From DASYLJ01 sp036009625 (GTDB lineage: Bacteria; Desulfobacterota; Binatia; DP-6): 64,000 nt of DNA. Below the pieces are notes generated by a model. That model was not told the DNA's origin. It made no database searches and was given only the letters and a program-made list of their open reading frames with translations. This document shows positions 19,736 through 30,194 of the stretch, piece by piece. The DNA lies in NCBI GenBank assembly GCA_036009625.1, contig DASYLJ010000200.1, forward strand, positions 1 through 64,000, in the 5' to 3' direction. How positions within the stretch are numbered: the first letter of the stretch is position 1; the number at the start of each line of letters is the position of its first letter. The position numbers were made by a program, and so were the translations under genes.

Positions 19736-20155
19736 ATGGACGACACGGCGAGCGTCACCGCCCTGATCCACGGCTATGCCGAGCGCATCGACGCCGGCGA
19801 CCTCGACGGAGTGGCCGCCCTCTTCGCGCATGCGACGTGGCGAACACCGGAGCGGAGCGAGCCGCTACGCGGCACGGCGGAGGTCCGACGCGCGTACGAC
19901 GTCGTCATCCTGTACGACGGCGTGCCGTGCACGAAGCACGTCGTCACGAACGTGATCGTCGCCCTCGACGGCGACGCCGCGACCGCGCGCTCGTACTTCA
20001 CCGTCCTGCAGGCCCGTCCCGACCTGCCGCTGCAGCCGATCATCGCCGGCCGCTACCACGACGCGTTCGTCCGTAGCGGCGGCGCGTGGCGGTTCGCCGA
20101 CCGCCTGATCATCTCCGACCTGATCGGCGACCTCAGCCGCCATCTGCGCGGGTAG
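19736..20155 (+). CDS. SnoaL-like / NTF2-fold protein
   Basis: This is a small 139-residue protein with the layout of SnoaL-like polyketide cyclases and related NTF2-fold enzymes: an N-terminal helix IHGYAERIDAGDLDGVAALF, then a strand-rich half ending with a WRFADR element typical of the fold. Members act as isomerases, hydrolases or ligand binders, and no catalytic set can be assigned here. The ATG lies 60 bp from the divergent epoxide hydrolase start, which suggests a shared promoter region. The divergent frame on this strand extends far upstream, but that is a shadow of the LLM and thiolase genes. Confidence 0.75.
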   Translation: MDDTASVTALIHGYAERIDAGDLDGVAALFAHATWRTPERSEPLRGTAEVRRAYDVVILYDGVPCTKHVVTNVIVALDGDAATARSYFTVLQARPDLPLQPIIAGRYHDAFVRSGGAWRFADRLIISDLIGDLSRHLRG

Positions 20156-20189
20156 CGTCCCCGCGAGGAGCCAATCTCAGAGACTACGA

Positions 20190-20214
20190 CCGGCGCCGCG
20201 TTCGCGGACGCCGG
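20190..20214. terminator. Stem-loop between convergent genes
   Basis: CCGGCG-CCGCG and CGCGG-(A)-CGCCGG form a two-part stem with one bulge and a TT loop. It lies 34 bp after the SnoaL-like stop and about 107 bp after the RTX gene stop on the other strand, so it could stop transcription from either side. No T-run is present. Confidence 0.4.
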
Positions 20215-20321
20215 CTCGTCACGACACGCTCGGAGCGATTTCGATGCGAAGGTCGCCTGGGAGGACGAGCGGCAGCGTTCCGCGCGCCCCACCTCGGCGC
20301 ACGCCGAGTCTCGGCTTCGCG

Positions 20322-21380
20322 CTACTGGGGAGGCCACGGCTCGTGATCGTCGGTGACACCCCATGGCCCGGTGCACGTGCCGCTCCCGATCCCAGGTGGT
20401 GAGCAGCAGCCGGGCGTGACGGCGTCCGTGTAGGGACTCTGCGCCACCGTGATCCGGCATCCATCGGCGGTCTTCTCGGCGGTGACGGCGCTGATCAGGT
20501 AGGTCTGGATGCCCTTCCCGAACCAGGCGGGCTCCTGCGAGAGCACGCACTGATCGGACACGGCGAACTGCGCACCCGAGTTGTCGGGATTCTGCGGCGG
20601 TCCCGTCTGCACGGGCAAGGAGACGGACGTCCAGTACCAATTGTTGACCTGGATACCGACGCCCGGGAACTGCGAGAAGTCGCCCTGGATGGTCACGGAG
20701 CCGCCACCGGCTGGAACGACCCGCTGCCCGGGCGCGAAGACGCTGAGCGTGTTCCCGTCGGGACACGATGTGCTCGCCGGAAGGTCGTTCGTGATCGTGA
20801 GCATCGCGCCGGTGGCGACGCAGCTGGCAGCGGTGGCACTGTTGACGCAGGTATCGCTTCCCCCGCCGCCCTTGCTGCGGTTGGCGCCGGCACCGCCGTC
20901 GATCCGGTCGTTGCCGCCGCCGCCGACGATCCGGTCGTCGCCATCGCCCCCATCGATGGTGTCGTTCCCCCCCTGTCCCTTGATCGTGTCGTTGCCGGTA
21001 CCCCCGTCGACCACATCGTCTCCTTCGCCCGCCTCGATGTCGTCCTGGCCGCCGCCGCCACAGATCGCGTCGCGCCCAGCAAGCGCTTTGATCCGATCCG
21101 AACCCGCCGTCCCGACGATGACGTCGTCACCGGCCGTTCCGCGCAGCACGCGCCGGTACCGCTGGCCATCGTCCGGACCGCCGACGACCCGGCCCTCCTG
21201 CACGTAGATCGTCGCGGGAGAGCCGTTGCAGGTCGGCCGCATCTCCTCCGCGCCAACGGTCGAGTGAGCGCCGAGGATCACGACCAGCGCCAGCGCGGCG
21301 AACCGGCGAGGCGTCGGGGCATGCGTGGGAAGGCGGGTCCGAGCTCGTCGTGCGCGGGAACACCGTGGGCTTGCGGTCAT
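20322..21380 (-). CDS. Secreted RTX (haemolysin-type calcium-binding) repeat protein
   Basis: This is a 352-residue protein with a long basic leader and a hydrophobic stretch (about 27-43) ending in a plausible signal cleavage site. Residues about 80-180 hold roughly ten glycine/aspartate nonapeptides of the GGxGxD type, such as GEGDDVVDGG and GDGDDRIVGG, which fold as a calcium-bound beta-roll. The C-terminal half (about 190-352) is Cys-containing and not recognised. RTX repeats usually mark type I export, but an N-terminal signal is seen here and no T1SS genes are nearby. It may be a surface or adhesin-like protein; its activity is unknown. Confidence 0.8.
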   Translation of the reverse strand: MTASPRCSRARRARTRLPTHAPTPRRFAALALVVILGAHSTVGAEEMRPTCNGSPATIYVQEGRVVGGPDDGQRYRRVLRGTAGDDVIVGTAGSDRIKALAGRDAICGGGGQDDIEAGEGDDVVDGGTGNDTIKGQGGNDTIDGGDGDDRIVGGGGNDRIDGGAGANRSKGGGGSDTCVNSATAASCVATGAMLTITNDLPASTSCPDGNTLSVFAPGQRVVPAGGGSVTIQGDFSQFPGVGIQVNNWYWTSVSLPVQTGPPQNPDNSGAQFAVSDQCVLSQEPAWFGKGIQTYLISAVTAEKTADGCRITVAQSPYTDAVTPGCCSPPGIGSGTCTGPWGVTDDHEPWPPQ

Positions 21381-21754
21381 CACCTACTCGTATGCAGCCC
21401 GCGTCCGCCCCGCTCAAGCGCCCGTGCGACGCGGATGGTGGCGCAGCGATTCGAAGCGCGCCAACGCCGCGTCGCGGCGTCGATCTCGAAGAACGCATGC
21501 GGACGAATCGGCACTACCCGCTCGAGCCGGCGCCCGGTAGGACCGCGGGAAGGACAATCCAGTCCGCGCTGATCAGACGTCCCGACGTGGTGCTGAAGTT
21601 GCCCCGGTTTCGTGGACGGCCTGGGGTGTCCCCAGGTCGGGGGCAAGTCCAAGGAATGGCAATCTGCGCTCTGGTGACCTATCCCGGCCATCCATGAACG
21701 GTACAGCGTTGCGCATGTTCCTCATCTGCGCCGCTGTCGTCGCGTAGCGATTCC
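21381..21754. other. Non-coding stretch with a possible IS3-type end remnant
   Basis: This stretch of about 370 bases lies between two divergent genes and holds no convincing reading frame. At 21594-21618 the sequence TGAAGTTGCCCCGGTTTC continuing to GTGGAC resembles the outer ends of some IS3-family elements. It overlaps a nested inverted repeat at 21600-21646. No transposase is present. The rest probably carries the promoters of the two flanking genes, but I could not assign them. Confidence 0.4.
21600..21646. repeat. Nested inverted repeat
   Basis: An outer pair, TTGCCCC (21600-21606) and GGGGCAA (21640-21646), encloses a perfect inner hairpin, CCTGGGG-TGT-CCCCAGG (21620-21636). It may be part of an IS end scar or a stem-loop in the leader of the downstream gene. 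Confidence 0.5.
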
Positions 21755-22282
21755 ATGGTTGAGCGATACCGAGGCGAAACCATCCTGGCGCGTTGGGTCG
21801 TGGATGAGGACGTCTTGCGCGATTTTGCGCGCGAGTCTCGGCTCCGGTCGAAGCGCAGTTTCGTCCCGGTGGAGCTGCTGAAGGAATGCGACAAGCATTC
21901 CTTCAGTGCGGGCATCGAGGTCGTGCTCCGGGAGGATGCGTTCTTCGTCGGCGAATGGAGTTCGCCCAATGCGTTCTCGGAGGTCCACGTGACGTGGATG
22001 CAATTCATCGGAGACGAGGGATACCAAATCCCAGTGCCACTGGCTCGCGGAGCGAGAGCGGAGGCGGAGCGGGTCGCCGCGCACTATGAGGCGCTGTACA
22101 CGCGAGAGCGCGAGGAGGCGATACGACGGTTCGCCGAAGAACGGGCGAGGCCAACCTGGAACAACCGCTTCCTCAACTTTGCGGAAGCCAATTTCATCTG
22201 GCTTCTACTCGGCTTCTTTTTCGTCCTGCTTCCGCTCCTCGTGCTGCTGTTCGGCTGGGGGGGCGGCAGTCCTTCGGAGTGA
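21755..22282 (+). CDS. Orphan protein with C-terminal membrane anchor
   Basis: I do not recognise this 175-residue protein. The first 120 residues are soluble and mixed in charge. A Glu/Arg-rich amphipathic helix (about 95-135) precedes a strongly hydrophobic tail segment (about 147-168) with only a few residues after it, so it looks like a tail-anchored or C-terminally anchored protein. Its base composition is visibly less GC-rich than that of its neighbours, and it lies next to a possible IS scar, which hints at recent acquisition. It converges on the M1 peptidase gene. No function can be proposed. Confidence 0.6.
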   Translation: MVERYRGETILARWVVDEDVLRDFARESRLRSKRSFVPVELLKECDKHSFSAGIEVVLREDAFFVGEWSSPNAFSEVHVTWMQFIGDEGYQIPVPLARGARAEAERVAAHYEALYTREREEAIRRFAEERARPTWNNRFLNFAEANFIWLLLGFFFVLLPLLVLLFGWGGGSPSE

Positions 22283-22343
22283 GCAAACGGCAAGGGCGAG
22301 GGCCGTAGGACGGACAACCCGGCGAGGTTGACCGACGCCCTCT

Positions 22344-22366
22344 CCGCGTCAGACGTCCGGACGCGG
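22344..22366. terminator. Stem-loop between convergent genes
   Basis: CCGCGTC and GACGCGG form a 7-bp stem around a nine-base loop, between the stops of the orphan membrane-protein gene and the M1 peptidase gene. It is a plausible two-way terminator without a T-run. Confidence 0.35.
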
Positions 22367-22406
22367 CCCCCCTGCCCCGGCTGGCGCGGAACGAGCGTAT
22401 CTCGAC

Positions 22407-23969
22407 CTAGGGCCGCAGCCCTCCCTGCCAGGGCACCGGGATAGACGAGCTGGGGTCAGAGGTCGCGCTACGGGCGGCGCCGAGGGGCTGCGGAAGCGCC
22501 GGCCGCTCCGGAGTGAACAGCCATGTCTGGAAGAGGTCGCTCAGCTCTACGCCGGACACCTTCTCGGCGAGCGCGATGAACTCGTCGGTCGTGACGTTGT
22601 CGCCCTTCCGTTCCTGCGTCCAGCGCTTGAGGATGGCGAAGAAGGTGGGATCGCCCACGGCGAGCCGCAGCTGGTGGAGCGTCATCGCGCCCCGGAGGTA
22701 GACGGGCAGGCCGAAGACCTCCTCGGGGCCCGGATCGCCGACGATGCCCTGCCAGAATCCCTTCCAGTCGCCTTCGTCTTCGAGGGGAATGCCGAAGTAG
22801 TACAGGTCGAAGCTTTCCTGCGCGGAGTAGCCGTGCTTCTCCTCGCGCCAGAGCCACGTCATGTAGGTCGCGAAGCCCTCGTTGAGCCAGATGTGCTGCC
22901 AGCGGGCGACGGAAAGGCTGTCGCCGAACCACTGATGTGCGATTTCGTGAACGAAGACGAGCTCGGCATCCAGCGGATCGTCGAAGAACTCGATCGCGTA
23001 GATCGGGCGCGTCTGGTTCTCGAGCGCAAATCCGAGACCCTCGACGTCGTCGACGATGCCACCGCCCGCCCGGAACGGGTATTTGGCGAAGTGGCTCGCG
23101 AGGAACTCGATGATCTCGGGCTGCAGTGCGAACCCCGCCTCGACCCTCGAGGCGAATGGGCCCGACAGGACGTCCGGGTCGACCGCGTCCCAGTAGCGGA
23201 TGCTCTCCACACTGTAGGCGCGAAGGTCGAATTCGCCGATGGTGGCCGTCGTGAGGTACGAGGCCATCGGCTCCCGCTGCCTCCAGTACCACGTCGTCCA
23301 GCCGTCCGTCGTCCGCTGGCGTTCGAGCGTGCCGTTCGCCACCGCCGTGAGTCCCTCGGGCACAGTGATCGCGAAGGTGTAGGACGCCTTGTCGGTCGGA
23401 TGGTCGTTGACCGGGAACCAGCTCGATGCGGAGTGCGGCTCGCCGACGACGAGCGCGCCGTCGTCGGTGTGAATGAAGCCAGCTCCCTCCAGAGACACGG
23501 GGACCCCGCTGTACTCGATGACGACGATGAAGGAACGAGACTTCGGGAGACCGCTCTCCGGCGTGATCACAAGCTCGCCGCCGTCATGGGCGAAGGCGGC
23601 GGGGCGACCGTTCACCGTGACGGAGTGCACGGTCAGGCCGACCAGGTCGAGGTTGAAGCTCGACAGGTTCTGCGTGGTCCTGGCGCGAATCTTCGCGCGG
23701 CCCACGAGCAGGTCCGTCGCCGGGTCGTACTTCAGCTCGAGGCCATAGTTGCGAACGTTGTACCCGCCGTTTCCGTCCAGCGGAAAGTACGGGTCGCCGG
23801 CACCCGGCGCGCCCGGCATGAACGCTTGTCCGGACGCCGCCGATGACCACACGGCCAGAAGCACGGCGAGGAGCATCAGGGTGCCGGGCGCCCTCGTCCT
23901 CGCCTCGCAATCGGCGGGCGTGAGGGGCAGGTAAGACCGGCTGCGCTGCGGCTGACTGGTGCGTCCCAT
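22407..23969 (-). CDS. Secreted M1-family zinc metallopeptidase
   Basis: This is a 520-residue aminopeptidase-type protein. A signal peptide (about 20-50, ending ASGQA) is followed by the beta-saddle domain and a thermolysin-like domain. The zinc site is complete: H341-E-I-A-H345 and E364 in LNEGFA. The exopeptidase GxMEN motif appears as GFALEN. The C-terminal ERAP-type domain is missing, as in short bacterial M1 enzymes. The ATG at 23969 has a GGGAG ribosome-binding site and begins a normal signal peptide; the frame upstream of it is long but implausible. It is probably periplasmic or surface located. It lies downstream of the ROK operon on the opposite side of a 270-bp gap. Confidence 0.88.
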   Translation of the reverse strand: MGRTSQPQRSRSYLPLTPADCEARTRAPGTLMLLAVLLAVWSSAASGQAFMPGAPGAGDPYFPLDGNGGYNVRNYGLELKYDPATDLLVGRAKIRARTTQNLSSFNLDLVGLTVHSVTVNGRPAAFAHDGGELVITPESGLPKSRSFIVVIEYSGVPVSLEGAGFIHTDDGALVVGEPHSASSWFPVNDHPTDKASYTFAITVPEGLTAVANGTLERQRTTDGWTTWYWRQREPMASYLTTATIGEFDLRAYSVESIRYWDAVDPDVLSGPFASRVEAGFALQPEIIEFLASHFAKYPFRAGGGIVDDVEGLGFALENQTRPIYAIEFFDDPLDAELVFVHEIAHQWFGDSLSVARWQHIWLNEGFATYMTWLWREEKHGYSAQESFDLYYFGIPLEDEGDWKGFWQGIVGDPGPEEVFGLPVYLRGAMTLHQLRLAVGDPTFFAILKRWTQERKGDNVTTDEFIALAEKVSGVELSDLFQTWLFTPERPALPQPLGAARSATSDPSSSIPVPWQGGLRP

Positions 23970-24242
23970 GGTCGATCTCCCTTCGACTGCCGCGAGCGGA
24001 GGGCCGAGGTCCCATTGATCTCGATGTCGAGTGAGCAGAGGTTCTCGCGTGCCGGTCATGCGTAACGCGCCGAGCTGTTTCTGGTCAAGACTGATGTGCA
24101 GAGATTGCGCTTGCTGGCGAGGATGCGATCCCAGGCGGAGGCCGCCCCAACGGATCACGTCGCGCATGCCGTCCACGAGGCAGGGCCAAGCCCCCCGTCG
24201 AGGTGCCCGAGGTCCCCGCTCAGACATCACAGTGGAGCGATG

Positions 24243-25127
24243 TCACCCCGTGAGCAGCGCCGCGCCGATCACGCCCGCCGAGTCGCCCAGCGCGTTGCGC
24301 ACGATCGGCGTCCGCAGCTCGTCGTTGAAGACCTGCCGCGCGACGGCGGCGCGGCCGCGGTCGTACAGCGCGTCCAGATTCGAGAGCCCGCCGCCGAGCA
24401 CGACGACGTCCGGATCCAGGATGTCGATCACGTTCGCCAGCGCGCGGCCGTAGCGCTCGAGCCAGGCGTCGAGCGCGGCCGCGGCGCGCGCCTCGCCCCG
24501 CGCCGCGCGCCGGCCGATCTCCGTGGCGTCGCATCCGTCGCCGTACGCCCGTTCCAGCGCCGGACCGCAGAGGAACGTCTCGACACACCCGCGCCGGCCG
24601 CAGTAGCAGTCGGGTCCGGCGGGATCGAGCACGTGATGCCCCCACTCGCCGGCTATCCGCTGGCAGCCCGACCAGAGCCGGCCGTCGAGGACGAGGCCGC
24701 CGCCGACGCCCGTCCCCAGGATCACGCCGAACACGACGCGACGCCCCTGCCCCGCCCCGGCGCCGGCCTCGGCGAGCGCGAAGCAGTTGGCATCGTTCTC
24801 GATGCGTACCGGCACCCCGAGCCGCGCCGCGAGGTCGTCCGCGAGCGGCATCCCGTTGAGACACGTCGTGTTCGAGTTCTTGAGCCGCCCGTCGCGCATG
24901 GACAGCGAGCCCGGCGTGCCCACGCCGACCTGGCGGAGGTCCGGTACGAGCGGGCGCAGCGCCGCGACGACCTCGGCGACGCGGTCGAGGATGTGCGCGT
25001 AGCCGCGGTCGCGCTGCGTCGCAACGCGATGCCGGCCGATCGGCCGCTGGCCGGCGTCGAGCACGACGCCCTCGATCTTCGTCCCGCCGAGGTCGACGCC
25101 GAGACGGGTGCCTACGCCGGACGCCAC
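24243..25127 (-). CDS. ROK-family sugar kinase (glucokinase-like)
   Basis: This is a 294-residue ROK kinase. The phosphate-binding VDLGGTK is near 11-17, catalytic ENDANC is in the middle, GTGVGGG follows, and the structural zinc motif CYCGRRGCVE is intact. No N-terminal DNA-binding domain is present, so it is a kinase and not a repressor; glucose or N-acetylmannosamine-type sugars are the usual substrates. The GTG start overlaps the end of the DUF35 gene by 16 bp, so it is the last gene of the aldolase-DUF35-ROK unit. Why a sugar kinase sits with a thiolase-type aldolase is not clear. Confidence 0.87.
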   Translation of the reverse strand: MASGVGTRLGVDLGGTKIEGVVLDAGQRPIGRHRVATQRDRGYAHILDRVAEVVAALRPLVPDLRQVGVGTPGSLSMRDGRLKNSNTTCLNGMPLADDLAARLGVPVRIENDANCFALAEAGAGAGQGRRVVFGVILGTGVGGGLVLDGRLWSGCQRIAGEWGHHVLDPAGPDCYCGRRGCVETFLCGPALERAYGDGCDATEIGRRAARGEARAAAALDAWLERYGRALANVIDILDPDVVVLGGGLSNLDALYDRGRAAVARQVFNDELRTPIVRNALGDSAGVIGAALLTG

Positions 25128-25516
25128 TGCGGCACGAGGTCGCCATCGATCGACGGCGCGAAGTCGACCATCATCGGCAGGCCGATGCGCAGCACGTCCG
25201 GCGTCGCGCCGACGAGATTGCCCATCGTGCGCGGCCCCTCGTCGGTCTGCACGAGCACGACCGGATACGGCGTCCGCTCCTTCCACGCCGGCAGGACGGG
25301 CGGATGGCAGATCACCCACGACAGGACATGGGCTCGACCGCTGGCGAGGGCCCACTCATGCTCGAACGAGAGACACGTCGGACACATCGGCTGCGGCGGA
25401 TGCCGCCAGCCCTTGCACTGGACGCAGCGCTGGAAGCGCAGCTCGCGGTTGCGGCCCGCCTCCCAGTACGGAATCCAGTCGGCGCCGCCGGTGCGGCGAA
25501 CGAAGTCGTCGGCCAT
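25112..25516 (-). CDS. DUF35 OB-fold zinc-ribbon protein (thiolase partner)
   Basis: This 134-residue protein has the rubredoxin-like zinc ribbon C31-x2-C34 and C45-x2-C48, followed by an OB-fold. Such proteins form complexes with thiolase-like partners, for example BbsA with BbsB and ChsH2 with Ltp2, where they help bind the CoA substrate. Its ATG overlaps the stop of the upstream thiolase-like gene by one base (TGATG), exactly as expected for a partner. The zinc cysteines are all present. Confidence 0.88.
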   Translation of the reverse strand: MADDFVRRTGGADWIPYWEAGRNRELRFQRCVQCKGWRHPPQPMCPTCLSFEHEWALASGRAHVLSWVICHPPVLPAWKERTPYPVVLVQTDEGPRTMGNLVGATPDVLRIGLPMMVDFAPSIDGDLVPQWRPA

Positions 25517-26679
25517 CAGTCGCCTCGCAGGAGCAGCGCGCCCGTCGGCACCATGTTGCCGCTCGTCGCCAGCGAGAGCTGCGCGCCGGGCACCTGGTTC
25601 ACCGACGTGCCGCGGATCTGGCGCGTCGCCTCGATGATGAGGTTGATGCCGTGGACGTACGCCTCGGACAGGCTGCCGCCGCTGGTGTTGTTCGGCAGAC
25701 GCCCCCCCACCTCGAGCCCGCCATCCTCGACGAAGGCGCCCGCCTCGCCGGGCTTGCAGAAGCCGTACTCCTCGAGCGAGGCGAGGACGAGCGGCGTGAA
25801 CGCATCGTAGAGCTGCGCGACGTCGACCTCGTGCGGACCGACGCCGGCCATCGCCCACAGGTCGCGCGCCGCGTACGCGCCCGGCGACTCGAGCAGCGGG
25901 TCCTTGAAGAAGTTGTTCATCGTGAAGTTGCGCGGGCCCATACCCTGCGAGGCGGCGCGAATGTACGCGGGCTTCTGCTTCAGGTCGCGCGCCATGTCGG
26001 CGGCGGCGACGATGACTGCCGCGGCGCCGTCGGTCTCGAGGCAGTTGTCGAAGAGCCGCAACGGATCGGAGATGAGGCGCGAGTTGGCGTGGTCGTCGAG
26101 CGTCATCGGCTCGCGCATCATCGCCATCGGATTGTTGCTGGCGTGCTTGCGCGTGCTCACCGCGATCCAGCCGAGGTGGCGCGTGGTGTAGCCACGGTCG
26201 TGCAGGAAGGCGCGTGCGAACATCGCCACCTGATCGACGGGGCGCACGAAGCCGTAGGGCGAGTAGAAGGCGGTCTCGTTGCCCTCGGTGGCCGACTGGT
26301 CACGCTCGCGCGACGTTCCCGCCCACGGCCGACCACCGGAGCCGCGGTTGCGCGAGCGATAGATCAGCACGCAGCGCGCCATGCCCGCGGCGATGGCCGC
26401 CGCCGCATGCCCGACGACGCCGCATCCGCCGCCGCCGCCGTAGCCCACCTCGCCGAAGAAGCGCAGGTTCGGCACACCGAGGTTGCGCGCGATGGCGTTC
26501 TCCGACGTGACCTGGATGCTCCACTTGGTCATGCCGTCGAGGTCCGACGGGCGCAGCCCGGCGTCCTCGAGTGCGAGGCGCGCGGCCTCGAGCGCGGTCA
26601 CCTCCTCGGAGCGGCCGATGTTCTTCGAGAACGGCAGCTGCCCGATGCCGACGATCGCCGCTTTGTCCCTGAGCGACAC
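25516..26679 (-). CDS. Thiolase-like protein with repurposed active site, Ltp2-type aldolase
   Basis: This is a 387-residue thiolase-superfamily protein starting at GTG. It keeps a cysteine at the nucleophile position (C86 in GGGGGCGVVG). In place of the thiolase HDCF it has LYDAFTP with Y291, and in place of GHPxG it has SEAYVHG with Y341. These two tyrosines, 50 residues apart, match the pattern of Ltp2, the DUF35-dependent retro-aldolase of steroid side-chain breakdown. Together with the adjoining DUF35 gene, this points to C-C cleavage of a beta-hydroxyacyl-CoA and not thiolysis. That activity is inferred from residues; the thiolase fold is clear. Confidence 0.82.
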   Translation of the reverse strand: MSLRDKAAIVGIGQLPFSKNIGRSEEVTALEAARLALEDAGLRPSDLDGMTKWSIQVTSENAIARNLGVPNLRFFGEVGYGGGGGCGVVGHAAAAIAAGMARCVLIYRSRNRGSGGRPWAGTSRERDQSATEGNETAFYSPYGFVRPVDQVAMFARAFLHDRGYTTRHLGWIAVSTRKHASNNPMAMMREPMTLDDHANSRLISDPLRLFDNCLETDGAAAVIVAAADMARDLKQKPAYIRAASQGMGPRNFTMNNFFKDPLLESPGAYAARDLWAMAGVGPHEVDVAQLYDAFTPLVLASLEEYGFCKPGEAGAFVEDGGLEVGGRLPNNTSGGSLSEAYVHGINLIIEATRQIRGTSVNQVPGAQLSLATSGNMVPTGALLLRGD

Positions 26680-26685
26680 GGCGCG

Positions 26686-26715
26686 GTCTTAGCAGGGGTG
26701 ACGCCGGCCCGCCAA
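26686..26715 (-). promoter_or_regulatory. Candidate promoter of the aldolase-DUF35-ROK unit
   Basis: On the minus strand, TTGGCG is followed after 18 bases by TAAGAC, which ends six bases before the GTG at 26679. It fits the leaderless pattern seen elsewhere in the window but is a weaker match. Confidence 0.3.
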
Positions 26716-26718
26716 GGG

Positions 26719-28515
<1,797 letters not shown>

Positions 28516-28722
28516 TCGCTCGGCGGTCTCCGCTCGCGGCCTGCACGTCCGGACGGGCGCACGACGCGGACGGATGGGCGTCGAAAGCAACCCGCATGCC
28601 GTGTGCTGGGCGGCCTGGCGCTTGCTGTGGCCGGCCCTCCTTCGATAACCTCCGCTGCGCTTCGCCGACAGACACGCTCATGCGCCATCCCATCTTCTTC
28701 CCGCACCACTGGACGCCCTGAC

Positions 28723-29571
28723 GTGCCGGGTATTCGCGATCGTTTCGCCGCGCACGTGGGCACCGGCGCCCGCTGCGACCTCGCAGGGGCCGCCCTCGAG
28801 ATCGCCCGCATCGCCTACCCCGACCTCGACCCGGCTCCCTGGCTGCGTCGCCTGGACGAGCTGGCCGCGGCCGTGGCGCCGCGCGTGTCGTCGCAGATGG
28901 CCCCCGCCGATGCCGTTGCCGAGCTGACGCGCTTCCTGTTCGAGGAGTGCGGCTTCCGCGGCAACCAGGACGACTACTACGACCCCCGCAACAGCTTCCT
29001 GAACGACGTCCTGGATCGGCGTCTCGGCATCCCGATCTCGCTGTCCGTCCTGATGATCGAGATCGGCAACCGCATCGGGCTCGACGTCGAGGGTGTCGGC
29101 TTCCCCGGCCATTTCCTGGTGCGCATCAACACCCAGGGCGAGCCGCTGCTGATCGACCCATTCCACGCCGGCACGCCCGTCGACGACGCCGACCTGCTGG
29201 CGCGCCTGCGCTCGCTGTCGCAGGCCAGCCGCGGCGGCGGTCCCGACTTCGCGCACGTGCCCGACGAGTTCCTCGAAGCGTCGAGCGAGCGCGGCATCCT
29301 CGGGCGCATGTTGCGCAACCTGCTCCGCATCTGGCTCGAGAAGGACGACCACGCGCACGCGCTGGCCGCCGTCGACCTGCTCCTCGTCCTCACGCCAAAC
29401 GCCGCCGACGACATCCGCACGCGCGGCTTCCTCTACGAGGAGCTCGACTGCCCGGCCGCCGCCGCCGACGACCTGCGCCGCTACCTCGACCTCGCCCCCG
29501 ACGCCGCCGACGCCGACGAGGTGCGGGGACGCCTGTCCCGTCTCGCCGACGAGACGCCGACGTTCCACTGA
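28723..29571 (+). CDS. SirB1-family transglutaminase-like protein
   Basis: This is a 282-residue soluble protein of the SirB1/UPF0162 type. The central transglutaminase-like domain holds FRGNQDDYYDPRNSFLNDVL and then RRLGIPISLSVL and GVGFPGHFLVR, where the His belongs to the remnant triad. The usual catalytic Cys position is occupied by Ser in PISLSVL, as is common in this family. A C-terminal helical repeat region (about 200-275) looks TPR-like. The start is GTG at 28723. It diverges from the histidine kinase and is followed eight bases later by carbonic anhydrase. The cellular role is not settled for this family. Confidence 0.83.
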   Translation: MPGIRDRFAAHVGTGARCDLAGAALEIARIAYPDLDPAPWLRRLDELAAAVAPRVSSQMAPADAVAELTRFLFEECGFRGNQDDYYDPRNSFLNDVLDRRLGIPISLSVLMIEIGNRIGLDVEGVGFPGHFLVRINTQGEPLLIDPFHAGTPVDDADLLARLRSLSQASRGGGPDFAHVPDEFLEASSERGILGRMLRNLLRIWLEKDDHAHALAAVDLLLVLTPNAADDIRTRGFLYEELDCPAAAADDLRRYLDLAPDAADADEVRGRLSRLADETPTFH

Positions 29572-29579
29572 CGCGACGG

Positions 29580-30182
29580 ATGGATCACATCCAGCGGCTC
29601 TTCGAGGCCAACAAGAAATGGGTGGCGGAGATGACCGCCGCCGACCCGGACTTCTTCCGTCGTCGCGCCGGTCGTCAGGAGCCCCACTACCTCTTCATCG
29701 GTTGCTCCGACAGCCGCGTACCGGCGAACTCGCTGACGGGCGCCCTCCCAGGCGAGCTGTTCGTGCACCGCAACGTCGCCAACCAGGTCTATCCCGGCGA
29801 CATGAACGTGCTGTCGGTGATCGAGTACGCCGTCGACGTGCTCAAGGTGCCGCACGTGATCGTGTGCGGGCACTACGGGTGCGGTGGCGTGCAGGCGGCC
29901 ATGGGTCCGAGCACCATGGGGCTCGTCGATCACTGGCTCGGCGGCATCCGCAACGTGATGCGCCTGCACCAAGTCGAGCTCGACGCCATCGCCGACCCGG
30001 AGGCGCGCTACCGCCGGCTGATCGACCTGAACGTCGTCGAGCAGGTGTACAACCTGTCGCGCATGCCGGTCATCCAGCGCGCATGGGCGCAGGGTCGCTC
30101 GCCGCTCCTGCACGGGCTCGTCTACGACATCGCCGACGGGCTGCTGCGCCCGCTGGCGCGCGACGTCGACGGTCCCACCTGA
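29580..30182 (+). CDS. can: Beta-class carbonic anhydrase
   Basis: This is a 200-residue beta-carbonic anhydrase that interconverts CO2 and bicarbonate. The zinc ligands are C42, H98 and C101 (CSDSR and HYGCGG), with the catalytic dyad D44/R46. FVHRNVANQV and LSVIEYAVDVL are conserved structural elements. The size matches the E. coli Can type. The gene starts eight bases after the SirB1-like stop, so it is probably co-transcribed with it. The residues for active-site closure are all present. Confidence 0.93.
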   Translation: MDHIQRLFEANKKWVAEMTAADPDFFRRRAGRQEPHYLFIGCSDSRVPANSLTGALPGELFVHRNVANQVYPGDMNVLSVIEYAVDVLKVPHVIVCGHYGCGGVQAAMGPSTMGLVDHWLGGIRNVMRLHQVELDAIADPEARYRRLIDLNVVEQVYNLSRMPVIQRAWAQGRSPLLHGLVYDIADGLLRPLARDVDGPT

Positions 30183-30194
30183 CGCCCGTGCGGC

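Noticed and set aside
20860..21130. Tandem GC-rich repeats that could look like a CRISPR or satellite
   Set aside because: They encode the Gly/Asp nonapeptides of the RTX protein in frame; the units vary and have no spacers.
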